Shown here: in pieces, positions 6,779-14,249 of the stretch
Numbering within the stretch: position 1 is the first letter of the stretch
Layout of the letters: the number at the start of each line of letters is the position of its first letter
Source of the DNA: Candidatus Poseidonia sp.
Lineage (GTDB): Archaea; Thermoplasmatota; Poseidoniia; Poseidoniales; Poseidoniaceae
Direction of reading: 5' to 3'
Assembly: GCA_016778305.1 (NCBI GenBank)
Contig: JADHPT010000014.1
Location: 1 to 35,888, forward strand
DNA: 35,888 nucleotides
Program-made: the position numbers and the translations under genes
The notes under the pieces: generated by a model
The model's input: only the letters and a program-made list of their open reading frames with translations
What the model was told of the DNA's origin: nothing
The model's database searches: none

Positions 6779-8542
6779 TCACTCCTCCTCATCGCGCCAC
6801 GGCATTGAACCTTTACGGCGCAGAATGTTCTGCTCATTGGCATCGATCATCAAGGTGATACGGGCCCCAACCCAAACAGAAATAATTTCTTCTTCTCCTG
6901 CGAACGACGCACGAATGAGGTAGGCACCCTGCGGAGGAGGATCCTTGCCACTGACCGAAGAAAACTCCTCTAACAAAGGAGCCCATCCTCTCAACAATTT
7001 GATGAATACTTCCTCTGGAACATCCAATACATTGCGCGTCATGTCCTTTCCATACATGTAAAGCGCCTCCTGACGAGAACGCCATGAATCTTTTTTGAGT
7101 GTAAATGCTGGAATTCCAACGTGAACAACACACATTGGATGGAAGGTCCCAGCCGGCCAAAGGTCACCCTTGTTCGTTGGTACTTGCTGGTCGTATAAAC
7201 GGGTCTTGACCATGGGGGGTGCGAGGTTCATGCGTTTACCACGTTGCCAAATCGAATAGGGCGCTGCATCCATGCCGTAGAGTCCCATAACATGGTCTTT
7301 GATACCGTCCTCGGCGAGAATGACTGAATTGACCGTTGGTGGTGGCGCAATCCGTACCTTCGGCTCCCAACCCGGTTCACGTTGCCGTTCCCTCTTGGAA
7401 CGGTACGCCTGTGCAATACCTTCAGGCGAAGCCTCGTTCCGATGTTGAAAGAGCGCCAAAAAGAATCCGCCAGTGTCGTTATCCATGGGCCATAAGCGAC
7501 GACAATTCTTCAAAGCGGTAGCGATGGCTTGCTCACTTTCTGAGTCACCCCTCACCTGAAGGGCGGGTGGAAGATGGGCATTTGAGAAAAACGGGAGAGC
7601 ACTGAGGTCCTCAACATCTTCCACAACAGCGCCGTCTTCGTCCAATAAAGGCCACGAATCAAGCCCAGGATGCATGACAAGACCGGGACAGACGGTATCA
7701 TCGATTGGAAGGAGTTCAAGGTAGGGGCAACGGCGAAGCAGTTCGGCTACAACAGCTTCGTTCTCAATGGGATCAACGCTGCATGTCGAATAGACCATGT
7801 GCCCGCCAGCTGCTAGCAAAGCCGCTCCGCGCATGGCGATATCCACTTGCATCTTGAACATCCTTCGCCCTTCTTTCGGCGTCCAATCCCACCAGACATC
7901 ACGATTTTTTCGAGTGGTGGCTGAACCGGTGCAGGGAACATCGGCTACAATGGCGTCAAAACCCGGAGGGGGCAGGCGTCCAAAATGGCGTCCATCATGT
8001 TGCGTTACCACCATGTTGGCCAAGCCCAACCGGCTTCGATTGCTCACCAGCATATTGAGTCGTCCAGATACAGGTTCATTGGCAACGACAACGCCTTGCG
8101 GATGGAGCTCCTCTGCGAGTTGCGTGGCCTTTGAACCGGGTGCAGCACACATGTCCAGGGCGAGTGTTTCCTGCGTGAGGTTGAGCAATCGTACGGGAAG
8201 CATGCTCGCCGCTTCTTGGCGCGTAATTCGTCCTGTTTCGTGGAGCAAAGCCATCATTCGTTGTGCCAAACCCTCGGGTGCTCGACCTCGTGCAAAGGGC
8301 ATGGCAAAGGCTGTTTCATTTGGCATCCAAGGCAGTGGTTTCGCCCCTAAGGCTTTGACCTGTTCAACCGTCCAATCCCGATCGTGACGATGCAAACTCA
8401 CCCGAAAGGTTTCGGGAAGGGGTTCAAGGGCGTATTGGAGCCAAGATTCAGCATCCTTTCCAAGATGAGTCACCAAGGCGGTGAGCGATGACGAACCCGC
8501 ATAGGTTCGTCGCTCCTCAGTCCTATCGGTTGCGCCCCTCAC
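6779..8542 (-). CDS. NSUN2/Trm4-like RNA (cytosine-5) methyltransferase
   Basis: SAM-dependent RNA m5C methyltransferase of the NOL1/NOP2/Sun class, 587 residues. The SAM-binding block LALDMCAAPGSKATQLAEEL is at 128-146. Motif IV holds the release cysteine C204 (DVPCTGS), followed by RKNRDVW, and motif VI holds the catalytic cysteine C254 (YSTCSVDPIENEAVV). The DMCAAPGSK, RKN-x-DVW and late NDTGGFFLALF segments match eukaryotic NSUN2/Trm4 better than bacterial RsmB/RsmF, so tRNA is the likely substrate. About 300 C-terminal residues follow the catalytic domain; the part from about 480 may be a PUA-like RNA-binding region. The start is a GTG at 8542; a later in-frame TTG/GTG pair near residues 23-24 is an alternative. 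It faces the divergent membrane protein gene and heads a three-gene cluster. Confidence 0.88.
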   Translation of the reverse strand: MRGATDRTEERRTYAGSSSLTALVTHLGKDAESWLQYALEPLPETFRVSLHRHDRDWTVEQVKALGAKPLPWMPNETAFAMPFARGRAPEGLAQRMMALLHETGRITRQEAASMLPVRLLNLTQETLALDMCAAPGSKATQLAEELHPQGVVVANEPVSGRLNMLVSNRSRLGLANMVVTQHDGRHFGRLPPPGFDAIVADVPCTGSATTRKNRDVWWDWTPKEGRRMFKMQVDIAMRGAALLAAGGHMVYSTCSVDPIENEAVVAELLRRCPYLELLPIDDTVCPGLVMHPGLDSWPLLDEDGAVVEDVEDLSALPFFSNAHLPPALQVRGDSESEQAIATALKNCRRLWPMDNDTGGFFLALFQHRNEASPEGIAQAYRSKRERQREPGWEPKVRIAPPPTVNSVILAEDGIKDHVMGLYGMDAAPYSIWQRGKRMNLAPPMVKTRLYDQQVPTNKGDLWPAGTFHPMCVVHVGIPAFTLKKDSWRSRQEALYMYGKDMTRNVLDVPEEVFIKLLRGWAPLLEEFSSVSGKDPPPQGAYLIRASFAGEEEIISVWVGARITLMIDANEQNILRRKGSMPWRDEEE

Positions 8543-8583
8543 ACCACGGCCTCATCAAAGGCCTCTTTGGGTCTTCCGCCACG

Positions 8584-9966
8584 ATGAAAGGGTGTCGCTC
8601 ACCGTTCCAGTTCATGCTGACAGACGGTGCGCCATGGTACCTGCCTGTTTTGTTTGGTTCCTGTTTGCTTTGGGTGCTGAACATGGGCTTACGTGAGCGC
8701 CTCCATCACCGCCCTCCCTTGATGCACATGCTTCGTTATGCACCAGTCGGCCTGATGGTTGGCCTTCTTCTCTACCGCATACAGGGACTGGCCGACCTCG
8801 ACCCAACGCACAATGAAATCGTCATGGTGCTCGGCGATCAAGCCACGTTCGGTGAACGTTTTCAATTGCTCATGACCGGACAGGGCGCAATTGAAGGGGC
8901 CTTTCTTGCATTGTTTTTGTTTTCATTGTGGTGCACTCGACTCCCGAGCCTAACCAATGCATCGAATGCGACAAAGGAATTTGTGCAGGAACGAATGATG
9001 GTTCACACAGGGTTGTGGTCCGTCCTCATACTAACGATCCTTTTTCCAGAAGCGGCCTATACGTCCCTCGCCAGCCTTCCACAAAGCCCCACAATCGCCC
9101 TCTCTGCGTGGGGTGTTTTTGCTACGATAGCACTGTTTACCCTCTTGCTCATGATGAGCGGCGAGTTGATTGTCGCAAGCGCTCACAGCTCTCGAAGCGA
9201 TGAATGCAATCTTCTCGCTCGACGAGCGACCATGAAAATGATTCTAGCACTCCCTATTGGCTGGTTGCTGGTGATTCAAAACGGAATCTTCGAGCCACTG
9301 TGGTGGAGCCGGCCGGACCATGACCCATGGCTGCAATTCGCTTTCGTTGTCCTTGTTTATGCGACGATGGTAACCTTTTACCACGGGCCAGCAACGATCT
9401 TAGAAGGCCATCTTTCTCAACAACCACGGCAAAGTATCACGCTTGGCGCAACGCTGGGTGTGACGGCGATTATTTGTTTCTTGAGTGCCTACATGATGGC
9501 TTCAAAGGTTGAATTGTTCAGCCAAGGCTCTGGCTCCTTTTTCATGGCGTGGAGAGTCGTATCGCTGATGTTTTTAGCAATATGTCTGGGTCTGTTACTT
9601 CCTGTGATTGGCTATGATTCTGCTCACCGGCCCGAACAATGGTGGCTTCGCCTCTCACTTCTTCTGGTGCTGATTCTCGGAACATTTTACGATGTCATGT
9701 TTTGGCTTCTTCTTCCAGGTCTTGCGATGTCCGGGAGTTTGTACCTCTTGCTTCCATGGTGTCTCGAAGTGCAGAACCCAGTCCTGCGTCAACGCACCAT
9801 CTTCCTATCAATTGCCTACCTCATCGTCACGTTGTCCATCAGTATTTGGCTGGAATCAGCATTGTTGACCTTGGTTTTGTTGTTGGCCTTATTACCCCTT
9901 TCTGGGGCCTTAAGCCATTACGTACTCCTCCCCATGGAGCAACGTCACACCTCGCAAACTGAATGA
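8584..9966 (+). CDS. Polytopic membrane protein, unknown function
   Basis: A 460-residue, very hydrophobic protein with about 11-13 predicted membrane helices and short polar loops. It has no extracytoplasmic domain and no motif I recognise. Loops hold scattered charged groups (HNEIVMVLGDQATFGERF; SRSDECNLLARRATM), and the C-terminus ends in a short hydrophilic tail. The start is uncertain. ATG 8584 or 8614 opens just before the first helix; ATG 8488 is possible but would overlap the divergent methyltransferase start by 55 bases. It could be a transporter or a lipid/polysaccharide enzyme, but nothing in the sequence decides this. Confidence 0.75.
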   Translation: MKGCRSPFQFMLTDGAPWYLPVLFGSCLLWVLNMGLRERLHHRPPLMHMLRYAPVGLMVGLLLYRIQGLADLDPTHNEIVMVLGDQATFGERFQLLMTGQGAIEGAFLALFLFSLWCTRLPSLTNASNATKEFVQERMMVHTGLWSVLILTILFPEAAYTSLASLPQSPTIALSAWGVFATIALFTLLLMMSGELIVASAHSSRSDECNLLARRATMKMILALPIGWLLVIQNGIFEPLWWSRPDHDPWLQFAFVVLVYATMVTFYHGPATILEGHLSQQPRQSITLGATLGVTAIICFLSAYMMASKVELFSQGSGSFFMAWRVVSLMFLAICLGLLLPVIGYDSAHRPEQWWLRLSLLLVLILGTFYDVMFWLLLPGLAMSGSLYLLLPWCLEVQNPVLRQRTIFLSIAYLIVTLSISIWLESALLTLVLLLALLPLSGALSHYVLLPMEQRHTSQTE

Positions 9967-10052
9967 TTTCGCATTGGAATCATCGCGGTTCTTATTAGCG
10001 GATGAAGAAAGCCACGAAATGAAATCTTCTGGATTTCAGGGATGGGACCCTT

Positions 10053-10409
10053 ATGGCACGAGCTTTCCGCGCAGGCGTTGAATCAAAAAACAAAGTAAGA
10101 ATGCCACTTCGTAGAAGAATTTGGCAACCAGTTCGTGACCTTCAATCGTTGTCATCCCGGGCCAAGCGCTCGGTTCAAACAATGGGTCCTTCAGTTGAGG
10201 TTCCCTCACTGGTACGTATTGAAAATGAACGTTGGGTTTTTGAGCGTATTGATGAAGAAACACTCCGAAGCCTCTCTCATCAATTGGTGGTTCAAGGTGA
10301 AAGCAGCAGTACGGTTATTGGCGTTACTGAAAATTTTTCAACGGCCGTTGAAGTTGCAAAATGCATGGCCGAATACGACCAACGCGTAATTCTTATTCGA
10401 CCTCTCTAA
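10053..10409 (+). CDS. Small basic protein, unknown function
   Basis: A 118-residue open frame, not recognised. The first 45 residues are rich in Arg and Lys (MPLRRRIWQP; RAKRSVQT). The rest looks like a compact alpha/beta domain with hydrophobic strands (ENERWVFERI; SSTVIGVTE; RVILIRPL) separated by helices (EETLRSLSHQLV; AVEVAKCMAEYD). It ends two bases from the convergent Sec61 beta stop. ATG 10101, with a weak AAG-type ribosome site, would give a 102-residue version. Coding is supported by the protein-like pattern and lack of a competing frame. Confidence 0.55.
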   Translation: MARAFRAGVESKNKVRMPLRRRIWQPVRDLQSLSSRAKRSVQTMGPSVEVPSLVRIENERWVFERIDEETLRSLSHQLVVQGESSSTVIGVTENFSTAVEVAKCMAEYDQRVILIRPL

Positions 10410-10411
10410 GT

Positions 10412-10603
10412 TCAGAAGAGGTTCCAAATGGCTTGGACAACGCCTTGATTGACGAGGTAAAAGAAACCAGAAAGAAAGATACATGCAAAGTAAACTTGCC
10501 CCGGTGTAATCTTCCACGAGTCCTCAGACTCTTCATCGAAATAACGAATCAATCCAGCTGCTTGCTGGATACCACTGCCGTCGTTTTTCTTCTTTGCTGC
10601 CAT
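10412..10603 (-). CDS. Preprotein translocase subunit Sec61 beta
   Basis: A 63-residue tail-anchored protein and the non-essential third subunit of the archaeal SecYE-beta protein-conducting channel. The sequence shows a Lys-rich start (MAAKKKNDGSG), the conserved AAGLIRYFDEE box, then an acidic linker, a TPGQVYF segment and one C-terminal membrane helix (VYFACIFLSGFFYLVNQGVV). Length and order match archaeal Sec61 beta. No clear Shine-Dalgarno is seen. A TTCATAAG element about 30 bases upstream could serve as a TATA box giving a nearly leaderless message. Confidence 0.92.
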   Translation of the reverse strand: MAAKKKNDGSGIQQAAGLIRYFDEESEDSWKITPGQVYFACIFLSGFFYLVNQGVVQAIWNLF

Positions 10604-10653
10604 GTGGACCGTTCTTTGCGAGAGCCCACCCCCTTATGAACGCGACGCGCGGT

Positions 10654-11535
10654 CTACTGCTCTTCTTCTTCAGCAGTGGGCGATGACAAGTCAACGAATG
10701 GAATGCTCTCTTCGTGGTTCAATTTAGTGAGGGAGGACGCTCCTACTGAGTGGTTGTTTTGCTGTTCAAAGTCGGTGGCGAAGCGTACGGGAGGTGCCTC
10801 AACATGAGCAGATTCCAGTCGCGGGTCCAACTGGATAAGGCTGGCTTCCAAACGAGCGAGTGCCCGCTCGACGCCAGGGCCGTTATCTTCGGCCAATGCT
10901 TGTTTTGCCATGTGAAGATCATCCTTGATAGCATGCTGCCATGCATCAAAGTCATCGCTGTCTTCGCCCAATTTCAGGATCTCTTCAGCGCGTTCAGCCA
11001 TTGCAGCAATCTCTTCGGACAATGTCTGGCGCGCTGCATCTACCAGATTCTTCCATAATTCTTCGTTGGATTTACTCGTAATGTCCTTTGTATGCTTCTT
11101 CGTGAAACGGTCCAACGAACGCCAGTGAGCGAATTCCCAGGGATGATGGCCAAGTGAACTGACCGTGTCAAAAATCAATCGAGCACGGAGGTGTAAAGGT
11201 CCTTCAAGCCTAATGACATTCAAGTATCCAGACGTGAATAAACCAAAGGCCCAATACGGCTTTGACTCAATGCGTACCTTCAGATCCCCACTGGTTGTTT
11301 CGATGCACCAGTGTTGCTCGTTAAACCCTGCGGGTTCGGAGAATTGTGGTGTGTCGGGGTGCGATAATTGTGCCATGAGGGCAGTCGCAACATCTCCGAG
11401 ATAAACTACCTTACTGGGGCCAGTAAAGTGCTTCCCCCGTAGGAGGAGATGTTCCGTGTCCATGGTGTGTGATGCTTCAGCAGACCCCACTTGGGCGATC
11501 AAAACAGACGAATCGGGGTCAAGTAAAATTTCCAT
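10654..11535 (-). CDS. Hypothetical soluble protein with central coiled coil
   Basis: A 293-residue cytosolic protein that I do not recognise. Residues 1-140 look beta-rich and may form a regulatory or binding domain (MEILLDPDSSVLIAQVG; TMDTEHLLLRGKHFTG; GLFTSGYLNVIRLEG). Residues about 155-240 are charged helices likely to form coiled coils (ARQTLSEEIAAMAERAEEIL; ALAEDNGPGVERALARLEAS). The tail is acidic. The ATG at 11535 or the GTG at 11544 could start it. A TATA-like ATCATAACGG about 27 bases before the GTG suggests a leaderless message. It is divergent from the HhH/H1-like gene, with a 13-base palindrome between them. Confidence 0.7.
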   Translation of the reverse strand: MEILLDPDSSVLIAQVGSAEASHTMDTEHLLLRGKHFTGPSKVVYLGDVATALMAQLSHPDTPQFSEPAGFNEQHWCIETTSGDLKVRIESKPYWAFGLFTSGYLNVIRLEGPLHLRARLIFDTVSSLGHHPWEFAHWRSLDRFTKKHTKDITSKSNEELWKNLVDAARQTLSEEIAAMAERAEEILKLGEDSDDFDAWQHAIKDDLHMAKQALAEDNGPGVERALARLEASLIQLDPRLESAHVEAPPVRFATDFEQQNNHSVGASSLTKLNHEESIPFVDLSSPTAEEEEQ

Positions 11536-11587
11536 GGACTTCACGTGTGGTGCACGGACAAGATATCCGTTATGATCGGTCCATGTC

Positions 11588-11600
11588 CATCACGGTGATG
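11588..11600. promoter_or_regulatory. Perfect 13-base palindrome between divergent genes
   Basis: CATCACGGTGATG is a perfect inverted repeat around a central G. It sits between the candidate TATA box of the minus-strand gene (about 11566-11576) and that of the plus-strand HhH gene (11625-11632), as expected for a dimeric regulator controlling both. The cognate protein is unknown; the Lrp proteins in this window are only possibilities. Confidence 0.45.
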
Positions 11601-11624
11601 AAGAAACCGCATTCGTGTCCTCAT

Positions 11625-11632
11625 CATATATT
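11625..11632 (+). promoter_or_regulatory. Candidate TATA box of the HhH/H1-like gene
   Basis: CATATATT lies 50 bases before the ATG at 11681. An archaeal start site about 25 bases downstream would give a leader of roughly 25-30 bases ending in the GGTGA ribosome site at 11672-11676. Confidence 0.45.
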
Positions 11633-11680
11633 GCAGGAAAGTTCAAGGCATACGTGAGACAAAGATTGACTGGTGAAGAC

Positions 11681-12286
11681 ATGACCAACAAAGCCATTTC
11701 AAAAAATGACGACCTGACCTCGCTCCCCGGGGTTGGGGCGGCTACTGCCAAGAAATTGAAGGCTGCTCAACTGACGAGTATCGCAATGGTGGCCAAAGCG
11801 ACGCCAAGTAAATTGCAAAAGGCTGGCCTGAGCGTTGCTATTGCAGGCAACGTCCTCAAAGCTGCAAAGGCAGCAGCATCGGCCAAAAAAGCGGCAACAG
11901 CATCCAAGGAAAAAGCAACATCAACGGTAAAGAAAGCGGCTGAAAAAACGAAGAATGCAGCCAAAAAGGCAGCTGAAAAATCAAAGAACACAACCAAAAA
12001 GGCAGCTGAAAAATCAAAGAACACAACCAAAAAGGCAGCTGAAAAAACGAAGAATGCAACCAAAAAGGCAGCTGAAAAATCAAAGAACACAACCAAAAAG
12101 GCTTCCGCTGCAAGTAAGAAGGCTACTCAAAAGGTGATGAATACAAGCCAAAAAGTCGCTGAGAAAGTTGTGGAGAAAACAAAGGCAACCACTTCCCTGA
12201 AAACCAAGAAAGATGACGACCGAAAGGGCGACACGATTAGAGTCCCTCGCTCTGTCGAGGACATGCCTTGGTTCAAAAAGCGCTGA
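11681..12286 (+). CDS. Helix-hairpin-helix protein with histone-H1-like Lys/Ala repeat tail
   Basis: A 201-residue, highly basic DNA-binding candidate. Residues about 9-62 form a helix-hairpin-helix unit (LTSLPGVGAATAKKLKAAQL, then SIAMVAKATPSKLQKAGLS) much like the N-terminal domain of RadA/Rad51. Residues about 63-175 are Lys/Ala-rich and resemble the tail of histone H1. They include five consecutive 11-residue repeats of the type AAEKSKNTTKK, encoded by 33-base units at 11936-12100. The last 18 residues (GDTIRVPRSVEDMPWFKKR region) break the pattern and may be a separate motif. The ATG at 11681 has GGTGA five bases upstream. A role in packing or bridging DNA is inferred from composition and from MC1 nearby. 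The in-frame extension from 11615 lacks such support. Confidence 0.85.
   Translation: MTNKAISKNDDLTSLPGVGAATAKKLKAAQLTSIAMVAKATPSKLQKAGLSVAIAGNVLKAAKAAASAKKAATASKEKATSTVKKAAEKTKNAAKKAAEKSKNTTKKAAEKSKNTTKKAAEKTKNATKKAAEKSKNTTKKASAASKKATQKVMNTSQKVAEKVVEKTKATTSLKTKKDDDRKGDTIRVPRSVEDMPWFKKR
11936..12100 (+). repeat. Five tandem 33-base coding repeats
   Basis: Units start at 11936, 11969, 12002, 12035 and 12068, with no spacers between them. Units 2, 3 and 5 are identical or nearly so; units 1 and 4 carry AAAACGAAGAATGC in place of AAATCAAAGAACAC. A sixth, degenerate unit follows at 12101-12133. Near-identity at DNA level implies recent duplication or gene conversion and a likely length polymorphism. 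Confidence 0.9.
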
Positions 12287-12345
12287 ATTCGCCGTTAGTA
12301 TTGAAGACCTTCAAGGCGGGTCTCCTTTCATGCCGAGGCGTAAGT

Positions 12346-12618
12346 ATGGCCGTCTTCGCAAAAATGTTGAACTCCCACCCAAAGGAAATTGCTCTCGTTG
12401 CCGTTCGGGAAAATACTGCCCGATCGATGGACATCAAGGCCAAGAAATCCATCCAAATCGCGCTTGGTCAGGACCCGAGCGTATTTCAAAAAGAAAGAAA
12501 GGGACTTCATGAGTTCTGGCCGATGCCGGTTGAACTGGTTGAAGGAGTCGTTTCATCAAGTGGTTCGGCCACGAGGGTCTCTTCGTTCATATGTTCGCGT
12601 AGGGCCTGTGCACGATGA
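12346..12618 (+). CDS. Possible small protein between HhH gene and xerA (frame uncertain)
   Basis: Two overlapping frames compete here. The frame listed (90 residues, ATG 12346) has GAGG seven bases upstream, purine-rich first codon positions, few G at second positions and GC-rich third positions, as in neighbouring genes, but its end overlaps the convergent xerA by 112 bases. The alternative at 12330-12512 (60 residues) overlaps xerA by only six bases and encodes a Cys-rich segment (NCSRCRSGKYCPIDGH) that could bind zinc, but its codon statistics are poorer. I cannot choose firmly, and neither is a recognised family. Confidence 0.35.
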   Translation: MAVFAKMLNSHPKEIALVAVRENTARSMDIKAKKSIQIALGQDPSVFQKERKGLHEFWPMPVELVEGVVSSSGSATRVSSFICSRRACAR

Positions 12619-13604
12619 TAGACTTCCCGAAGTGTTTGGTCTGAGATTTCAAGATAGACGCGAGTAGTAGCGATGGTTGCATGCCCCATAAGTCGTTGAA
12701 TGGTCACGAGGTCAGCGCCCCGCTCAAGCAGCCCTGTTGCAAAATTATGACGAAGAACGTGAGGTGTAAGCTTTCCTTTGGGCAGTCCAGATTCGACCGC
12801 TAGGGTATCCATCATTCGCTGAACACCTCTGGCTTGGACTCGACGACCACGACGGTTGATGAAACAAGGGCCGCTCTTATCGTCGGTGAGGAGTCCCCGA
12901 ATAGGGAGCCATGCAGTCAACCGTTCAATCGTTCGCTGAGTGAAGAGAACCATCCTGTCTTTGTCCCCCTTCCCACCGAGGATTCTCGCAGAAGCATCGT
13001 CGAAATCAATATCCTCAAGATTGAGTCCACATATCTCGCTGACCCTCATCCCAGTATCCAACATCATGGTAACCATCAGTGAAGTTGCGGGGTTTTCGCT
13101 GATAGTAGCGGCTTCCAGAACAGACGTTAACTCGCGTCGTGTTAACGTGCGTGGCAAGCGCTTACCGGTTCGAGCACGTTGAAGATGGTCTGGCCAGGTT
13201 AATCCTAGCCACCGAATAAAATGACGCGCAGCAGCCAGTCGAGCATTGTAGGTAGTTGGTCTCAATCCTGCGATGGAATGCGCCCAAAGGTCAAGGCGCC
13301 CGTTCATCGGCTCCATACGCTCAGCGAGGTCTTCAATCGTGATGGAGGCATAGCTTGCTTCGTCTAAGATATTCTCTCGAGGAAGCGGGGTTTCAACGAG
13401 GTGACGTAGCCCGTAGAAGTATGATTTTTGTGTGTTTACAGATTTGTTTTCAGCCTGCAATTGGCGCTCATAGCATCCAATCCAGGGCAAATGCCGAAGA
13501 TGGGTTAATCGAGCAGGGAGTTGAAGTTGACGATCATCAACAAGACGACGTTGACTTGGCCTCGCCGCCTTTGGTTGTGGCGTTCGCGTTTTTCGTTCTC
13601 TCAT
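12507..13604 (-). CDS. xerA: XerA/XerD-type tyrosine recombinase
   Basis: Site-specific recombinase of 365 residues. An N-terminal SAM-like core-binding domain (about 40-140; NTQKSYFYGLRHL) is followed by a catalytic domain with the full set: R187 (TGMRVSEICGL), K212 (GGKGDKDR), H282-x-x-R285 (PHVLRHNFATG), H308 (LMGHATIATT) and nucleophile Y317 (RVYLEI). The archaeal XerA role is chromosome dimer resolution at a dif-like site. The basic N-terminus and acidic, Thr/Ser-rich C-terminal tail are variable extensions. The ATG at 13604 has GGAGGCGGTGA upstream. No att repeats or phage genes adjoin it, so I read it as a housekeeping enzyme and not an element integrase; this is inference. Confidence 0.88.
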   Translation of the reverse strand: MRERKTRTPQPKAARPSQRRLVDDRQLQLPARLTHLRHLPWIGCYERQLQAENKSVNTQKSYFYGLRHLVETPLPRENILDEASYASITIEDLAERMEPMNGRLDLWAHSIAGLRPTTYNARLAAARHFIRWLGLTWPDHLQRARTGKRLPRTLTRRELTSVLEAATISENPATSLMVTMMLDTGMRVSEICGLNLEDIDFDDASARILGGKGDKDRMVLFTQRTIERLTAWLPIRGLLTDDKSGPCFINRRGRRVQARGVQRMMDTLAVESGLPKGKLTPHVLRHNFATGLLERGADLVTIQRLMGHATIATTRVYLEISDQTLREVYHRAQALREHMNEETLVAEPLDETTPSTSSTGIGQNS

Positions 13605-13835
13605 TTGGCGTCACCGCCTCCCGCCGGAGCGGGTGTGCATCCCGTGTCCCTGAGGACGAGTACACATCATAGGTTCTCTTTATCAAGCCATCGTTGGGCT
13701 TAGCGAAACGCGCCCCCAGAAGAGCAAGTCGTGATAAAGCGGGTATGAATTTGAAGATCTTGTTCGCGCCGTAGCGAAAACGAGATCGTTGTACAACTCA
13801 GAGAGTTGGAAGAAGGTGCAAAAGCACGGCAGCAC

Positions 13836-14102
13836 TCAAAGGTGCTCGATGCCTTGCTTCTTGACGTTGGCCTTCTTGATCTGGTCTGGGAGCCAAGCTG
13901 GTCCACCAGCAGGTTTGTCCACCATCGAGATGCTGCCCGTAAAGATGTGTACACGCTTGGTGCCACGCTCTCGTAGGCGGATGCTCGTGTGGCCGCGGGT
14001 TGCAGCCTTAAGGGCCGCACCACGGGGTTGTTTGCTCGCAAATACTTGGCTCGTATCTTTTCCGTTCTCCATGAGAACGAAGTATTTTTTTCCGTCTGAC
14101 AT
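13836..14102 (-). CDS. Archaeal chromosomal protein MC1
   Basis: An 88-residue non-histone DNA-binding protein that sharply bends DNA as a monomer. The sequence carries the MC1 hallmarks: KYFVLMENG at the start, ASKQPRGAALKAATRG, then IRLRERGTKRVHIFTG and PAWLPDQIKKANVKKQGIEHL. The family-standard length supports the ATG at 14102, which has GGAGG at 14111-14115, eight bases upstream. The in-frame upstream extension to 14177 is not needed. A TATA box 40 bases upstream completes a strong promoter and site, as expected for an abundant chromatin protein. It is 2 kb from the HhH/H1-like gene. Confidence 0.93.
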   Translation of the reverse strand: MSDGKKYFVLMENGKDTSQVFASKQPRGAALKAATRGHTSIRLRERGTKRVHIFTGSISMVDKPAGGPAWLPDQIKKANVKKQGIEHL

Positions 14103-14110
14103 TTGGATAT

Positions 14111-14147
14111 CCTCCAAACTGCCCTTGTCCGACTGAGCATATAATAC
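14111..14147 (-). promoter_or_regulatory. MC1 promoter and ribosome-binding site
   Basis: On the minus strand a TATA box reads GTATTATATGC (14147-14137), with a purine-rich GGGAAAA just upstream as a possible BRE. About 25 bases downstream comes GGAGG (14115-14111), then eight bases to the ATG. The start site must fall close to 14116-14118, giving a very short leader. Confidence 0.6.
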
Positions 14148-14249
14148 TTTTCCCGAAAAAAGGCTATACTGCGCCACATGTGCCGCTCAGTCACCCATTC
14201 CGAAGACGCTTTTCCCCCCTACAGGGTCGCAAGGGGGCGGTTTTGAATC

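Noticed and set aside
11767-12113. Long antisense frames over the H1-like gene
   Set aside because: They are mirror images of the Lys/Ala repeat, giving artificial Phe/Leu/Ala strings without ribosome sites.
11936-12133. 33-base repeats as a CRISPR array
   Set aside because: The units are contiguous without spacers and keep the reading frame as 11-residue protein repeats.
12507-13604. Tyrosine recombinase as an element integrase
   Set aside because: No flanking direct repeats, tRNA target, phage or plasmid genes; motif set and context fit a chromosomal Xer protein.
13605-13835. Hidden RNA or small gene between xerA and MC1
   Set aside because: No convincing cloverleaf, C/D box pair or ribosome site with a protein-like frame was found on either strand.
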